Position numbers and translations under genes: made by a program. This document shows, one piece after another, positions 30,567 through 38,155 of a stretch of DNA of 38,356 nt (the stretch's first letter is position 1; every line of letters starts with the position of its first letter). The notes beneath the pieces were generated by a model that was not told the origin of the DNA, searched no databases, and saw only the letters and a program-made list of their open reading frames with translations. This DNA comes from Candidatus Nomurabacteria bacterium GW2011_GWA1_36_15 (GTDB taxonomy: Bacteria > Patescibacteriota > Minisyncoccia > Phycocordibacterales > UBA9973). Location: contig LBRM01000011.1 in the NCBI GenBank assembly GCA_000991415.1, positions 1 through 38,356 on the forward strand, given 5' to 3'.

Positions 30567-31257
30567 GGTAAAGTGCACCCAAGAGATATTTACCCTCAAT
30601 ATTGAAACCGAGATTTAAGATGTGTTTCTTCTGCAAAAAGGCTAGGAGATTATTGACTAAAACAAAAGAAACAGAAATTCCAATTGCGAATAGAGCGCGC
30701 TCCAGGACTACAACTGGAATAAGAGAAATCCAAATCGACGCGGGTAAGGCGAAAACCCAGATCCACAAAGCACCACCAACTGCATGAGCGGTGAAAGTAG
30801 CCCCCAATGATCTGGCAAGCAGAAAACGATCTCGAAAAAAATAGGCAATAATAGGGATAGTCCAGAAAAGAGAAAAATACCAAACGGTTCTTCCAATAGG
30901 ATGGGCGATGAATGCAAGAATCGCGATTATCGGAATAACTAAATTAAATTTCCCTTTTTTGGCAAAATACAATACCGCAAAAAGCATTGGCAAAAATCGG
31001 ATAATTGTTCCGGCATCCTCAATCACTGCTCCGTGAACCAAGAAATTAATAAATTGCATAAAAAACACAGCCAATACTCCAGGCAAGCTACCAATAAAAG
31101 TTCCGGCAATAGGTGCAAAGGCGTCATAAAGCATAAATTTTGTTTTTGATCCTTCCAGTTGTGCTACGGGAATTTGCAAGGCGATGAAACCCAAGACTGT
31201 AAAAATGACAACAAACAAAAGATTTTTCTTAGTTAAATATTTTTGAACGTTTTGCAT
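30538..31257 (-). CDS. six-span membrane protein resembling an ECF transporter S component
   Basis: About six transmembrane segments and few charges between them. LYDAFAPIAGTFIGSLPGVLAVFFMQFINFL near residue 45 recalls the first re-entrant segments of ECF-type vitamin-uptake S components, and TFTAHAVGGALWIWVFALP follows. The frame continues upstream to a UUG at 31275, but AUG 31257 (MQNVQKYLTKKN) is the better start, 26 bases beyond the rplK stop. No EcfA or EcfT gene lies in the window. It overlaps the RibD-type gene. The uptake role is an inference from topology and neighbours. Confidence 0.6.
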   Translation of the reverse strand: MQNVQKYLTKKNLLFVVIFTVLGFIALQIPVAQLEGSKTKFMLYDAFAPIAGTFIGSLPGVLAVFFMQFINFLVHGAVIEDAGTIIRFLPMLFAVLYFAKKGKFNLVIPIIAILAFIAHPIGRTVWYFSLFWTIPIIAYFFRDRFLLARSLGATFTAHAVGGALWIWVFALPASIWISLIPVVVLERALFAIGISVSFVLVNNLLAFLQKKHILNLGFNIEGKYLLGALYHESNTQTNP

Positions 31258-31283
31258 ATTAATATAATAGCACAATTAAAACG

Positions 31284-31706
31284 TTAGTTCATTACTTCAA
31301 CTCCCATCGATCGTGCGGAGCCGGCAATGATTCTGATGGCTCCTTCTGTGTCTTTAGCATTCAAATCCTTCATTTTCTTTTTAGCTATTTCTCCGGCTTG
31401 GGTCTTAGTGATTGTTCCAGCTTTAGTAGCGACATTTTTGCCCGACCCTTTTTCCACTCCGGCTGCTTTCAAAATAAGACCCGAAACTGGAGGAGTTTTT
31501 ATGATAAAATCATAACTTCTGTCTTCATAAACTGTAATAACGACAGAAACCTTATCTCCTGCCATTTTAGCAGTGGTAGCATTAAACTTAGTGACAAAAT
31601 CCCCTATGTTGATACCCGCTTGCCCTAATGCAGGCCCTAATGGAGGTGCCGGTGTAGCTTTAGCAGCTTCTATTTGGAGTTTTATTTTTTTTGTTATCTT
31701 TTTCAT
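31284..31706 (-). CDS. rplK: 50S ribosomal protein uL11
   Basis: The 140-residue stalk-base protein: [34 protein letters not shown] and the proline-rich N-terminus are typical; C-terminal [15 protein letters not shown] completes it. It follows nusG. The usual next gene rplA (uL1) is absent here, as are rplJ and rplL; CPR lineages lacking uL1 are known, but the gene could lie elsewhere. Confidence 0.97.
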   Translation of the reverse strand: MKKITKKIKLQIEAAKATPAPPLGPALGQAGINIGDFVTKFNATTAKMAGDKVSVVITVYEDRSYDFIIKTPPVSGLILKAAGVEKGSGKNVATKAGTITKTQAGEIAKKKMKDLNAKDTEGAIRIIAGSARSMGVEVMN

Positions 31707-31727
31707 ATATTTTGCTTCGTTAATTTT

Positions 31728-32270
31728 TTAAACCTTCTTAACTTGCAAGAAATCAAGTTCTACAGGCGTCTCGCGACCGAACATTGAGACAAGTACTTTT
31801 ATTTTTCCACGCTCCTCATCAACAGCATTTACCTTACCTTCGAGATCTTTAAAGGGACCATCAATTATCAAAACTGTTTCATCTATAGCGATATCAATAT
31901 TGTGTTTAGCCATACCTGTATCCATCTTTTTGAAAAGGTATTCCACTTCTTCGTTTTTCAGAGGAACAGGGTTTACTCCAGCACCGACGAAACCCGTGAC
32001 CCGAGGAGTATTGCGAACAACATACCAAGAATCATCTGTAACTATCATATCCACTAAAACATAACCCGGGTAGATTTTTTCCTCTACTTTTACACGTTTG
32101 CCTGCTTTTATTTTTATTTTTTTTTCAACCGGCACGATGACATTAAAAATTTTATCATTCATACTTAAGGAATCAATACGTTGCTTTAAATTGCGGAGAA
32201 CAACATTTTCATATCCAGCATATGTGTGAATAGCATACCAATTTCTAGTACCTTGCGTTTCTTGTTTCAT
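31728..32270 (-). CDS. nusG: transcription antitermination factor NusG
   Basis: A 180-residue NusG: WYAIHTYAGYENVVLRNLKQR, the SWYVVRNTPRVTGFVGAG stretch and the C-terminal KOW domain (DGPFKDLEGKVNAVDEERGKIKVLVSMFGRETPVELDFLQV). It links RNA polymerase to the ribosome. It starts six bases after secE. Confidence 0.97.
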   Translation of the reverse strand: MKQETQGTRNWYAIHTYAGYENVVLRNLKQRIDSLSMNDKIFNVIVPVEKKIKIKAGKRVKVEEKIYPGYVLVDMIVTDDSWYVVRNTPRVTGFVGAGVNPVPLKNEEVEYLFKKMDTGMAKHNIDIAIDETVLIIDGPFKDLEGKVNAVDEERGKIKVLVSMFGRETPVELDFLQVKKV

Positions 32271-32276
32271 GGTAAT

Positions 32277-32462
32277 TTAGAAAGAAATTATCTTCTGTAA
32301 GCCTTGTAAGAAAACAAAATCAAAAACACCGAGCAGATAGGCTATTAAAATAGATAAAACGATTACAATCAAGCTATAAAAGATGGTCTGTTGTTTATTA
32401 GGCCAAATTACATGCTTTAATTCTGTCTTTGTTTCTTTAAAATATTCGGTAATTTTTGACAT
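32277..32462 (-). CDS. secE: preprotein translocase subunit SecE
   Basis: A 61-residue single-span SecE: FKETKTELKHVIWPNKQQTIFYSLIVIVLSILIAYLLGVFDFVF. The TKxELxxVxWP motif is the family signature. It is first in a secE-nusG-rplK operon. A palindrome ends two bases ahead of its AUG. Confidence 0.93.
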   Translation of the reverse strand: MSKITEYFKETKTELKHVIWPNKQQTIFYSLIVIVLSILIAYLLGVFDFVFLQGLQKIISF

Positions 32463-32464
32463 AT

Positions 32465-32496
32465 TTAGAAAAGCCCCCTTTCAAGGGCTTTTCTAA
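32465..32496. repeat. 12-bp perfect palindrome upstream of secE
   Basis: TTAGAAAAGCCC (32465-32476) and GGGCTTTTCTAA (32485-32496) are exact inverses around eight bases. It may serve as terminator for the SIMPL gene ending at 32547; the U-run is weak. It ends two bases before the secE start codon. Confidence 0.7.
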
Positions 32497-32523
32497 TGCT
32501 ACTCTTTTTCAAAAAATAGTCAA
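32496..32523 (-). promoter_or_regulatory. promoter-like sequence for secE
   Basis: TTGACT (32518-32523) and TAGCAT (32496-32501) 16 bases apart. A start near 32489 would fall inside the palindrome, so the mRNA would begin with its second arm. Confidence 0.4.
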
Positions 32524-32546
32524 CCTATCTTAGAAAACAAATAGTT

Positions 32547-33350
32547 TTACCATATTTCATAAGTGATGGTAACATCCGAATTTATGGTATTCTCTCCTTT
32601 TGGTATTTCGGCTGGGGTAAAATCATTAGAAACACCCTCAGCCATCATAGTTTTAGCATACATCGGCATAGGATAATCACCGGATTCATTAAAAGAAGTA
32701 ATTTTTCCCAATCTAACACCCAAATCTTTTGCTAATACTCTCGCTTTTTCTTTCGCATCATCAATAGCCTTTTTTCTTGCTTCTGCTTTTAACCCATCCT
32801 CATTATCTATGGAAAAATTTGGGCCGCTTAAATCGGAGACACCTAATGTTCCAAGTCCTTGCATAATTTTACCTACATCATCTGTATTTCTAATTTTTAC
32901 AGTTATAGATTCTGAAGCAACATATCCAACAATAACACTCCTACTATTTGGCGGACAGCTGTATTGCGTACAAGGAATCATTATTTTCGTATCATATCTG
33001 TATTCATATTTCGGAGAAAAGGAGGCATCCGAAGTTTTGATATCCTTTTCCAGAACATTATTCTCTTTTAAAAAGTCCAGGGATTTCTTTTCGACTTCAG
33101 CTACAAGGGTTTGTGCTTCTTTTACTGTTTTTGATTCTTTACTGATAGTAAAATAAATACTTGCAATATCAGGGACAGCAAAAACTTCACCGTGTCCGGA
33201 TAATGTAACGGTACTTATTTCCTTACTTCCTATCATACTGTAAGATTTAAATTCAGATAAAAATCTAACAGCAAAATAAAGAGAGAGAATAATTAAAAAA
33301 ACAAGTGATACACGATATATATTTTTTTTATATTCATTTAATATTTCCAT
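32547..33350 (-). CDS. SIMPL domain (DUF541) membrane-anchored protein
   Basis: A 267-residue protein with an N-terminal anchor (residues 11-32, IYRVSLVFLIILSLYFAVRFL) and an outer SIMPL domain: VTLSGHGEVFAVPDIASIYFTISKESKTVKEAQ, then DIKTSDASFSPKYEYR and GVSDLSGPNFSIDNEDGLKAEARKKAIDDAKEKARVLAKDLGV. Such proteins lie at the cell surface; their role is not well defined. Two cysteines near residues 129 and 134 (CTQYSCPP) could form a disulfide. Confidence 0.87.
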   Translation of the reverse strand: MEILNEYKKNIYRVSLVFLIILSLYFAVRFLSEFKSYSMIGSKEISTVTLSGHGEVFAVPDIASIYFTISKESKTVKEAQTLVAEVEKKSLDFLKENNVLEKDIKTSDASFSPKYEYRYDTKIMIPCTQYSCPPNSRSVIVGYVASESITVKIRNTDDVGKIMQGLGTLGVSDLSGPNFSIDNEDGLKAEARKKAIDDAKEKARVLAKDLGVRLGKITSFNESGDYPMPMYAKTMMAEGVSNDFTPAEIPKGENTINSDVTITYEIW

Positions 33351-33379
33351 ACATTAATTATGTTATTCAGCAGAATAAA

Positions 33380-33868
33380 TTATTTTTCAATTTGTAAAAG
33401 TTCAACTTCAAAACTGATCGTCGCATTCGGAGGTATTACTCCTCCCGCACCAGCTTCGCCATAAGCATAATCTGGATTAATTTCAAGTATTCTTCCCTCT
33501 CCCACTTTCATCCCGGCAATTCCTACATCCCAGCCTCTAATGACTTGACCTGCTCCTATAGTAAAAACAAAGGGTTGCACATGATTAAATTTTGGATCTA
33601 CGTTTGAATCAAAAATTGTACCATCTGCCAGTTTCCCTGTGTAATTCATGGCTACTGTATCACCTGATTTAGCTATATCTCCATTGCCTTCCTTCAGAAT
33701 TATAATTTTTACACCCTCAATTTGTTGTGCATTTTGCATATTATTTTGTTCTTCACCTGCAATTTTGGAGTTAGAATAATCTACTCTTTTACTATTAATA
33801 GTAATAAAAACTAAAATTCCCACGACAACGATTACTATTAAAAACCACCAAACCATATTTTTTTTCAT
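33380..33868 (-). CDS. FKBP-type peptidyl-prolyl cis-trans isomerase, membrane-anchored
   Basis: A 162-residue protein with a membrane anchor at residues 4-25 and an FKBP domain: GDTVAMNYTGKLADGTIFDSN, FVFTIGAGQVIRGWDVGIAGMKVGEGR, and YAYGEAGAGGVIPPNATISFEVELL. The active-site residues Y, F, D, W and I are in the usual places. It catalyses proline isomerisation in exported proteins. It lies between murB and the SIMPL gene on the same strand. Confidence 0.94.
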   Translation of the reverse strand: MKKNMVWWFLIVIVVVGILVFITINSKRVDYSNSKIAGEEQNNMQNAQQIEGVKIIILKEGNGDIAKSGDTVAMNYTGKLADGTIFDSNVDPKFNHVQPFVFTIGAGQVIRGWDVGIAGMKVGEGRILEINPDYAYGEAGAGGVIPPNATISFEVELLQIEK

Positions 33869-33920
33869 ATTTTTTTACTTATTAAACTTTATAATATATC
33901 AATTATACACAAAAATATTG

Positions 33921-35027
33921 TCAAATCAAATTCACTTCTCTTTCAAGCGTCAAATTGAATTTGGAAAAGACTGAAGTAATTATTTGTTCGGATAAATTTT
34001 TTATTTCTTCTCCCGTAGCTCCGCCGTAATTTACGAGGACTAACGCCTGTTTTTCATGTACGCCAGCATTTCCTATTCTTTTTCCCTTCCAGCCACATTT
34101 TTCAATAAGCCAAGCAGCGGAAACTTTAATATTCCCTTCCTTGCCCGACATAGCCTTAGCGTCGGCGGGTTCTTCAAAATAGGGCATTTCAGGGTAAACT
34201 TCTAACAAAACTTTCATTTTTTGTTTTTCCAAAAAAACATTTTTAAAAAAACTCCCAGCATTACCTATTAATAATGGGTCGGGTAATTTACTTTTACGGA
34301 TAGCTATGACTGCGTCACTAATAATTCTAGGAGAAATAATTTCCCTCGGTCGTAGACCTATGGGTGAGACAATTTTATTCCCGCCCGACTGGACGATGTC
34401 AGCCGTTCGGGCGGGTTTTTCCAAATATTCCTGCAATATTTTATAATCCGTATTTCCTTTTCCCGCTTTATTCAACTTTAAAGTTATGGCCGTAATAAAA
34501 TATTTGCCTTTTAATCTACCTTTAAAAACACTGTAACGATAGTCAAATTCACATTCTTCTTTTTTAAAAATATTTTTTTTTCCTGTCTTTATTTCATATG
34601 CTTCAACATTCTCCAAAGTATCTTTGAGTTCTACTCCATATGCTCCGATATTCTGTACGGGCGCAGCACCGACAGTACCTGGTATAAGTGATAAATTTTC
34701 TATACCCCAATATCCATGATTGACCGTAAACATCACCAAATCATGCCATATTTCTCCACCCATAGACCTTATAAAAACACTCTCGGAATTTTCCTCTAGT
34801 ATTTTAATCCCCTTTAATCTATTTAAAATAACAATACCATCAAAATCTTTCGTAAATAATATATTACTCCCTCCACCTAAAAATAATTTTTCATTATTCT
34901 TAAATTCCGGAGAAATAAAAAGCTTCTTTAAACTAAATTCATCATTTAATTCAACAAAAAATTTCGCGCGGACGGATATTCCGAAAGTATTTAATTTAGT
35001 CAAATCATAATTTTTAATAATCTCCAT
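33921..35027 (-). CDS. murB: UDP-N-acetylenolpyruvoylglucosamine reductase
   Basis: Makes UDP-N-acetylmuramate for peptidoglycan, with FAD and NADPH. LFLGGGSNILFTKDFDGIVI near residue 50, SLIPGTVGAAPVQNIGAYGVELKDTL near 115, YRYSVFKG, the GNAGSFFKN loop near 256 and the C-terminal LVNYGGATGEEI are the family signatures. At 368 residues it is larger than most type II MurB. Two of the extra segments, ARTADIVQSGG and EEPADAKAMSGKEG, are encoded by palindromic repeats at 34380-34415 and 34143-34169, so the enzyme tolerates two repeat insertions. The first AUG at 35027 is used. Confidence 0.95.
   Translation of the reverse strand: MEIIKNYDLTKLNTFGISVRAKFFVELNDEFSLKKLFISPEFKNNEKLFLGGGSNILFTKDFDGIVILNRLKGIKILEENSESVFIRSMGGEIWHDLVMFTVNHGYWGIENLSLIPGTVGAAPVQNIGAYGVELKDTLENVEAYEIKTGKKNIFKKEECEFDYRYSVFKGRLKGKYFITAITLKLNKAGKGNTDYKILQEYLEKPARTADIVQSGGNKIVSPIGLRPREIISPRIISDAVIAIRKSKLPDPLLIGNAGSFFKNVFLEKQKMKVLLEVYPEMPYFEEPADAKAMSGKEGNIKVSAAWLIEKCGWKGKRIGNAGVHEKQALVLVNYGGATGEEIKNLSEQIITSVFSKFNLTLEREVNLI
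34143..34169 (-). repeat. in-frame palindromic insert 1 in murB
   Basis: 27 bases (nine codons): GCCCGAC...GTCGGCGGG. Arms CCGAC/GTCGG pair. It encodes the PADAKAMSG segment. GC content is far above that of the surrounding gene. Confidence 0.7.
34380..34415 (-). repeat. in-frame palindromic insert 2 in murB
   Basis: 36 bases (12 codons): CCCGCCCGA (34380-34388) and TCGGGCGGG (34407-34415), a perfect 9-bp GC stem around 18 bases. It encodes PARTADIVQSGG. Its length divisible by three keeps the frame. Confidence 0.85.
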
Positions 35028-35034
35028 AAAAATA

Positions 35035-36405
35035 TTACCTCAAAATAAAAATAACGGCGGTTAGGCTGACTGCAAACAATAATCCAACAGTTAGCCAGCC
35101 TATGATATTAGTCAGTCTCTTATTTTTAAAATCCCCCATTATTTTTTCACTGGCACTGATCTGTACAATAAAGAATAAAATGACAGGTGAAATGATGCCA
35201 TTCAAAACAGCTGAATAAATAAGGGTTTTTATAGGATCAAGCCCTATGAAATTTAAAACAATTCCCAAAATCATAGCTATAATAATAACTCCATAAAAAG
35301 CTGTAGCTTGTTTTAATTTTCTGTAAAGTCCTTCTTTCCAATTAAAAGCTTCAGACATTGCATAAGAAACTGAACCTGCTAGTATTGGAATGGCTAAAAG
35401 TCCTACTCCTACAATTCCAATAGCAAATAAAGTAAAAGCGAAATTACCGGCGAAAGGTTTTAAGGCCAAAGCTGCATCAGCCGCTGTTGCTATGTTTGTG
35501 ATACCGCTTCCAAACAAGACCGCTGCACTAGTGGCAATTATAAAGAACATAATAAGATTAGAAAAAAACATACCTGACCAAACATCTATTCTCATTTTGT
35601 GAATATTTTCATTCGTATTAAGAGTACGTCGTGCTTTTTCTGTTTCTTCCCCTTTTAATATTTGTTCTTCTACTTCTTGGGATGTTTGCCAGAAAAATAA
35701 ATAAGGCGAAATAGTAGTACCAAAAGCTGCACAAATTAGAATAATTTCATCCTTTGAAAAAGAAATTATTGGAACAACCAAATGCTTAAATACTTCTCCC
35801 CAATTAGTTACAACCGAAAAGGCTGAAAATACATAAGCAAAAAGGACTAAGGCTAAATACTTTAGATATTTTGAGTATTTTTTATAAGGAATAAAAATCT
35901 GAAGGCCAAGACTCAGAGCAGCAAAACCCAAAACCAAAAAGGCGAATTCTATCCCAGGGAAAATAAGTTGAGCGCCTTTTGCCATAGCTCCCAGATCTGC
36001 TCCGATATTAAAAACATTTGCAAAAAGAAGAAGCAAGGTGCAAATATAAAGAATTTTTTTTGAAAAATGTCTTTTTATATTAGTAGCAAGCCCCACTCCA
36101 GTAGTAAGTCCAATACGAGCGCACATTTCTTGAATGGCACCCATTAAAGGAAAAGAAAAAAGCGAAAGCCAAATCAAATCAAAACCGCGAGACGCTCCCA
36201 TTTGTGAATAAGTGGCAATACCTGATGGATCATCGTCAGCCGCTCCTGTGGTAAGTCCGGGGCCTAAAGTTTTCCAATACTCCTTTACCTCCTTAACCGG
36301 TTTTTCATTTTCTAAATCATCCCTTATTTCTCGCTCTAATTCCACGCTTTTTTTCAATACCCTATTCGGCGTATTAAATATTTTTCCCAAAATACTTCCC
36401 CTCAT
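35035..36405 (-). CDS. Nramp-related divalent metal transporter
   Basis: A 456-residue, 11-span transporter. Segment 1 carries DDDPSGIATYSQMG where canonical Nramp has DPGN, and segment 6 has GTTISPYLFFWQTSQE in place of the MPHN-type motif. Both metal-site motifs are therefore changed, which places it with Nramp-related proteins of the kind that includes Mg or other divalent-ion carriers, rather than a standard Mn/Fe importer. A cytosolic N-terminal segment of about 45 charged residues precedes segment 1. Substrate cannot be stated. It ends eight bases before murB. Confidence 0.88.
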   Translation of the reverse strand: MRGSILGKIFNTPNRVLKKSVELEREIRDDLENEKPVKEVKEYWKTLGPGLTTGAADDDPSGIATYSQMGASRGFDLIWLSLFSFPLMGAIQEMCARIGLTTGVGLATNIKRHFSKKILYICTLLLLFANVFNIGADLGAMAKGAQLIFPGIEFAFLVLGFAALSLGLQIFIPYKKYSKYLKYLALVLFAYVFSAFSVVTNWGEVFKHLVVPIISFSKDEIILICAAFGTTISPYLFFWQTSQEVEEQILKGEETEKARRTLNTNENIHKMRIDVWSGMFFSNLIMFFIIATSAAVLFGSGITNIATAADAALALKPFAGNFAFTLFAIGIVGVGLLAIPILAGSVSYAMSEAFNWKEGLYRKLKQATAFYGVIIIAMILGIVLNFIGLDPIKTLIYSAVLNGIISPVILFFIVQISASEKIMGDFKNKRLTNIIGWLTVGLLFAVSLTAVIFILR

Positions 36406-36426
36406 TTTTTAATTATGACATAAAGA

Positions 36427-36499
36427 GGGCGAGCATGAAAGTTTTTGTAGCAAGCAACTGGATTCTTTTTTGCTTGCAAGAAAATTTACATGCTCGCCC
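36427..36499 (-). repeat. nested hairpin at the 3' end of the Sua5 gene
   Basis: GGGCGAGCATG (36427-36437) and CATGCTCGCCC (36489-36499) pair perfectly. Inside, GCAAGCAA (36450-36457) pairs with TTGCTTGC (36470-36477). One outer arm codes for the last residues of Sua5 (RASM), so the repeat has become the end of the gene. It should also act as terminator-like structure. Confidence 0.75.
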
Positions 36500-37490
36500 G
36501 ATCTAGGCGATCCATAATGGCTACGCCTAAACCTTCTTTTGGAAAACTTTCACACAAAATAATATCAACGGGATGGGTATCAAAAAATCGCAGAGCATCA
36601 TAAAGTTTTTGCGATATTTCTTCTAAATTATTTCTATCACCCAATACAAAAACATTAGGTTTGTACTTTTCAAAAGAATCTTTATTCTGCTTTGTGGTTA
36701 TAATGCCGATTCTTAATTTTTTTTCTTTTAAAACTTCCGCTCGCTTTTCCATTTTTTCAGAAATAATTTCTAATTTTGCTTTAGGCGCATAATGTCTATA
36801 TTTTGTACCGGGAGAAAATTGTAGTTCCCTTCTATCCTTCGCAAAAATAACCGCCAATGGAAATAAAATTTTTTCTAACATTTCTTTAGTAATCGCCCCT
36901 GGACGAAGAATCAGGACTTGCTCGTTATTTATTCTTAGAACTGTCGATTCAACGCCAATATCCGAAAAACCGGCATCAATAATCATATCAACCTTGCCTG
37001 TTAGCTCATCATAAATATGTTCTCCCGTGGTTCCACTTGGACGACCCGATATATTAGCCGACGGTGCGGCAATAGGTACGCCAGCCAAATAAATAAGTTC
37101 ATGAGCTATAGGATTTGATGGCATACGAACCGCAATAGTTGGAAGCCCGCCGGAAACAATATCTGAAATTTCTTTTTTCTTTTCAAAAACAATAGTCAGT
37201 GGCCCCGGCCAAAATGCATTTATTAATTTTTTTTGTTGTTCTGAGACAGTATCAACTAATTCTTTTAACTGATCTTCATCACTAATGTGAACAATAATAG
37301 GATTATCGCTAGGCCTGCCTTTGGCAGAAAAAATTTTTGCCAAAGCTTTTTCATCAAAAACATTCGCCCCTAATCCATAAACAGTTTCTGTTGGAAAAAC
37401 AACCAAACCACCACTTTTAATAATATTTGCAGCTTTTTCTAAAACTTCTTTTTTGTTTTCATCTGTAATTTTAACAATTTTCGTTTGCAT
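36486..37490 (-). CDS. threonylcarbamoyl-AMP synthase (Sua5 type)
   Basis: Makes threonylcarbamoyl-AMP from threonine, bicarbonate and ATP for the t6A37 modification of tRNA. YrdC domain: VFPTETVYGLGANVFDEKALAKIFSAKGRPSDNPIIVHI, then PIAAPSANISGRPSGTT. The linker SPGTKYRHYAPKAKL and a C-terminal Sua5 domain (to residue 334) follow, so it is the long Sua5 type. The frame stays open upstream through tRNA-His to 37553, but AUG 37490 (MQTKIVKITDENKK) is right. The final four residues come from a hairpin repeat. Confidence 0.95.
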   Translation of the reverse strand: MQTKIVKITDENKKEVLEKAANIIKSGGLVVFPTETVYGLGANVFDEKALAKIFSAKGRPSDNPIIVHISDEDQLKELVDTVSEQQKKLINAFWPGPLTIVFEKKKEISDIVSGGLPTIAVRMPSNPIAHELIYLAGVPIAAPSANISGRPSGTTGEHIYDELTGKVDMIIDAGFSDIGVESTVLRINNEQVLILRPGAITKEMLEKILFPLAVIFAKDRRELQFSPGTKYRHYAPKAKLEIISEKMEKRAEVLKEKKLRIGIITTKQNKDSFEKYKPNVFVLGDRNNLEEISQKLYDALRFFDTHPVDIILCESFPKEGLGVAIMDRLDRASM

Positions 37491-37514
37491 ATTAAAAAAG
37501 ACAAACCTAAATTG

Positions 37515-37587
37515 GGTGCCTATCGAGATTTGAACTCGAACTGAGGGTTCCACAAACCCTAGTGCTAACCATTACACTATAGGCACC
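37515..37587 (-). tRNA. tRNA-His (GUG)
   Basis: Cloverleaf folds: acceptor GTGCCTA with TAGGCAC, anticodon stem AGGGT/ACCCT around TTGTGGA (anticodon GTG), T stem TCGAG/CTCGA around TTCAAAT. The extra G at -1 and C at 73, the identity pair of tRNA-His, are present. The 3' CCA is not fully encoded. It lies just upstream of sua5. Confidence 0.95.
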
Positions 37588-37632
37588 ATGTAGCGCTATT
37601 TATAGCAAAAAATATAGATAAATGCTACTTTC

Positions 37633-37732
37633 AAAAATTATAAAAATTAAAAGATTTTAAGAGTCGTGGGTCCCCTGTCTTTATGGCTCCGAGGGCGAAG
37701 GCTCAGAAATCTTTTGAATTTTTATAATTTTT
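37633..37732 (-). repeat. long-stem hairpin repeat, copy 2 (49-base conserved core)
   Basis: Arms 37633-37657 and 37707-37732 pair over 25 bp with one extra base on the right, as in copy 1. The core 37658-37706 matches the copy-1 core at 46 of 49 positions, while the arms share nothing with copy 1 beyond AT-richness. The right arm ends in the stop codon of the broken adenosyltransferase gene. The stretch 37588-37632 shows nothing else. Confidence 0.8.
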
Positions 37733-38110
37733 TATTTGTAATCCGGGCTTTGTTCTGTTATGCCGGCTCTATAATTAGATAATCTGGCAAAAGCGTATAG
37801 CACACTTGAAAGACGATTAAGATATGCTTTAGTGAAAGGTTTGATTTCTATTTTGCTTTCGTCTGCGACCACAATGACCCTCCTCTCTGCTCTACGAGAA
37901 ATAGTACGAGCTATATCAAAAATGGAAGCAAGTTCTGTTCCACCGGAAATAAAAAAGGTTTTTATGGGTAGAAGTTCTTTTTCTATGGAATCAATAATTT
38001 TTTCTAATTCTTTTATTTTTTCTTCGCCGATAGACATTGATGCTAGAAATACGTTGATCGCATCCGAAAGTTTTAGTTGTTCCATTGTCTCCTTTCCTTG
38101 TGTAAAGCAT
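37732..38110 (-). pseudogene. PduO-type cob(I)alamin adenosyltransferase, internally deleted and frameshifted
   Basis: Two pieces of one family are read in different frames. From AUG 38110 the first frame gives LYTRKGDNGTTKTFGCDQRIS, the ATP-binding start of PduO-type adenosyltransferases, then runs into a stop at 37991. From about 38060 another frame gives EEKIKELEKIIDSIEKE, ISGGTELASIFDIARTISRRAERRVIV and LNRLSSVLYAFARLSNY, the C-terminal four-helix part. Normally about 60 more residues lie between these pieces, so a deletion with loss of frame is implied. The apparent start at 38085 with AAAGGAG in front is inside the N-terminal codons (Lys-Gly-Asp), not a ribosome binding site. A functional 117-residue remnant from 38085 cannot be ruled out. 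Confidence 0.75.
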
Positions 38111-38124
38111 ATTTTTTAAACTTG

Positions 38125-38155
38125 TCCCGTACTGAACTTCGCTCTAGTATCGGGA
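38125..38155. repeat. short hairpin TCCCGTACT...AGTATCGGGA
   Basis: Arms pair over nine bases with one bulge; loop GAACTTCGCTCT. It sits right at the stop codon of the dehydrogenase gene. It shares CTTGTCCCG with the minus-strand flank of the hairpin at 8034-8059 and loop features with that at 11500-11533. Confidence 0.55.

Noticed and set aside
37491-37553. Longer Sua5 frame starting at 37553
   Set aside because: It runs through tRNA-His; the conserved start is at 37490.
38085-38110. AAAGGAG just before AUG 38085 as an ideal ribosome binding site for a 117-residue protein
   Set aside because: The purines are codons for Arg-Lys-Gly-Asp in the first frame, which matches the conserved PduO N-terminus; the start is therefore probably not genuine.
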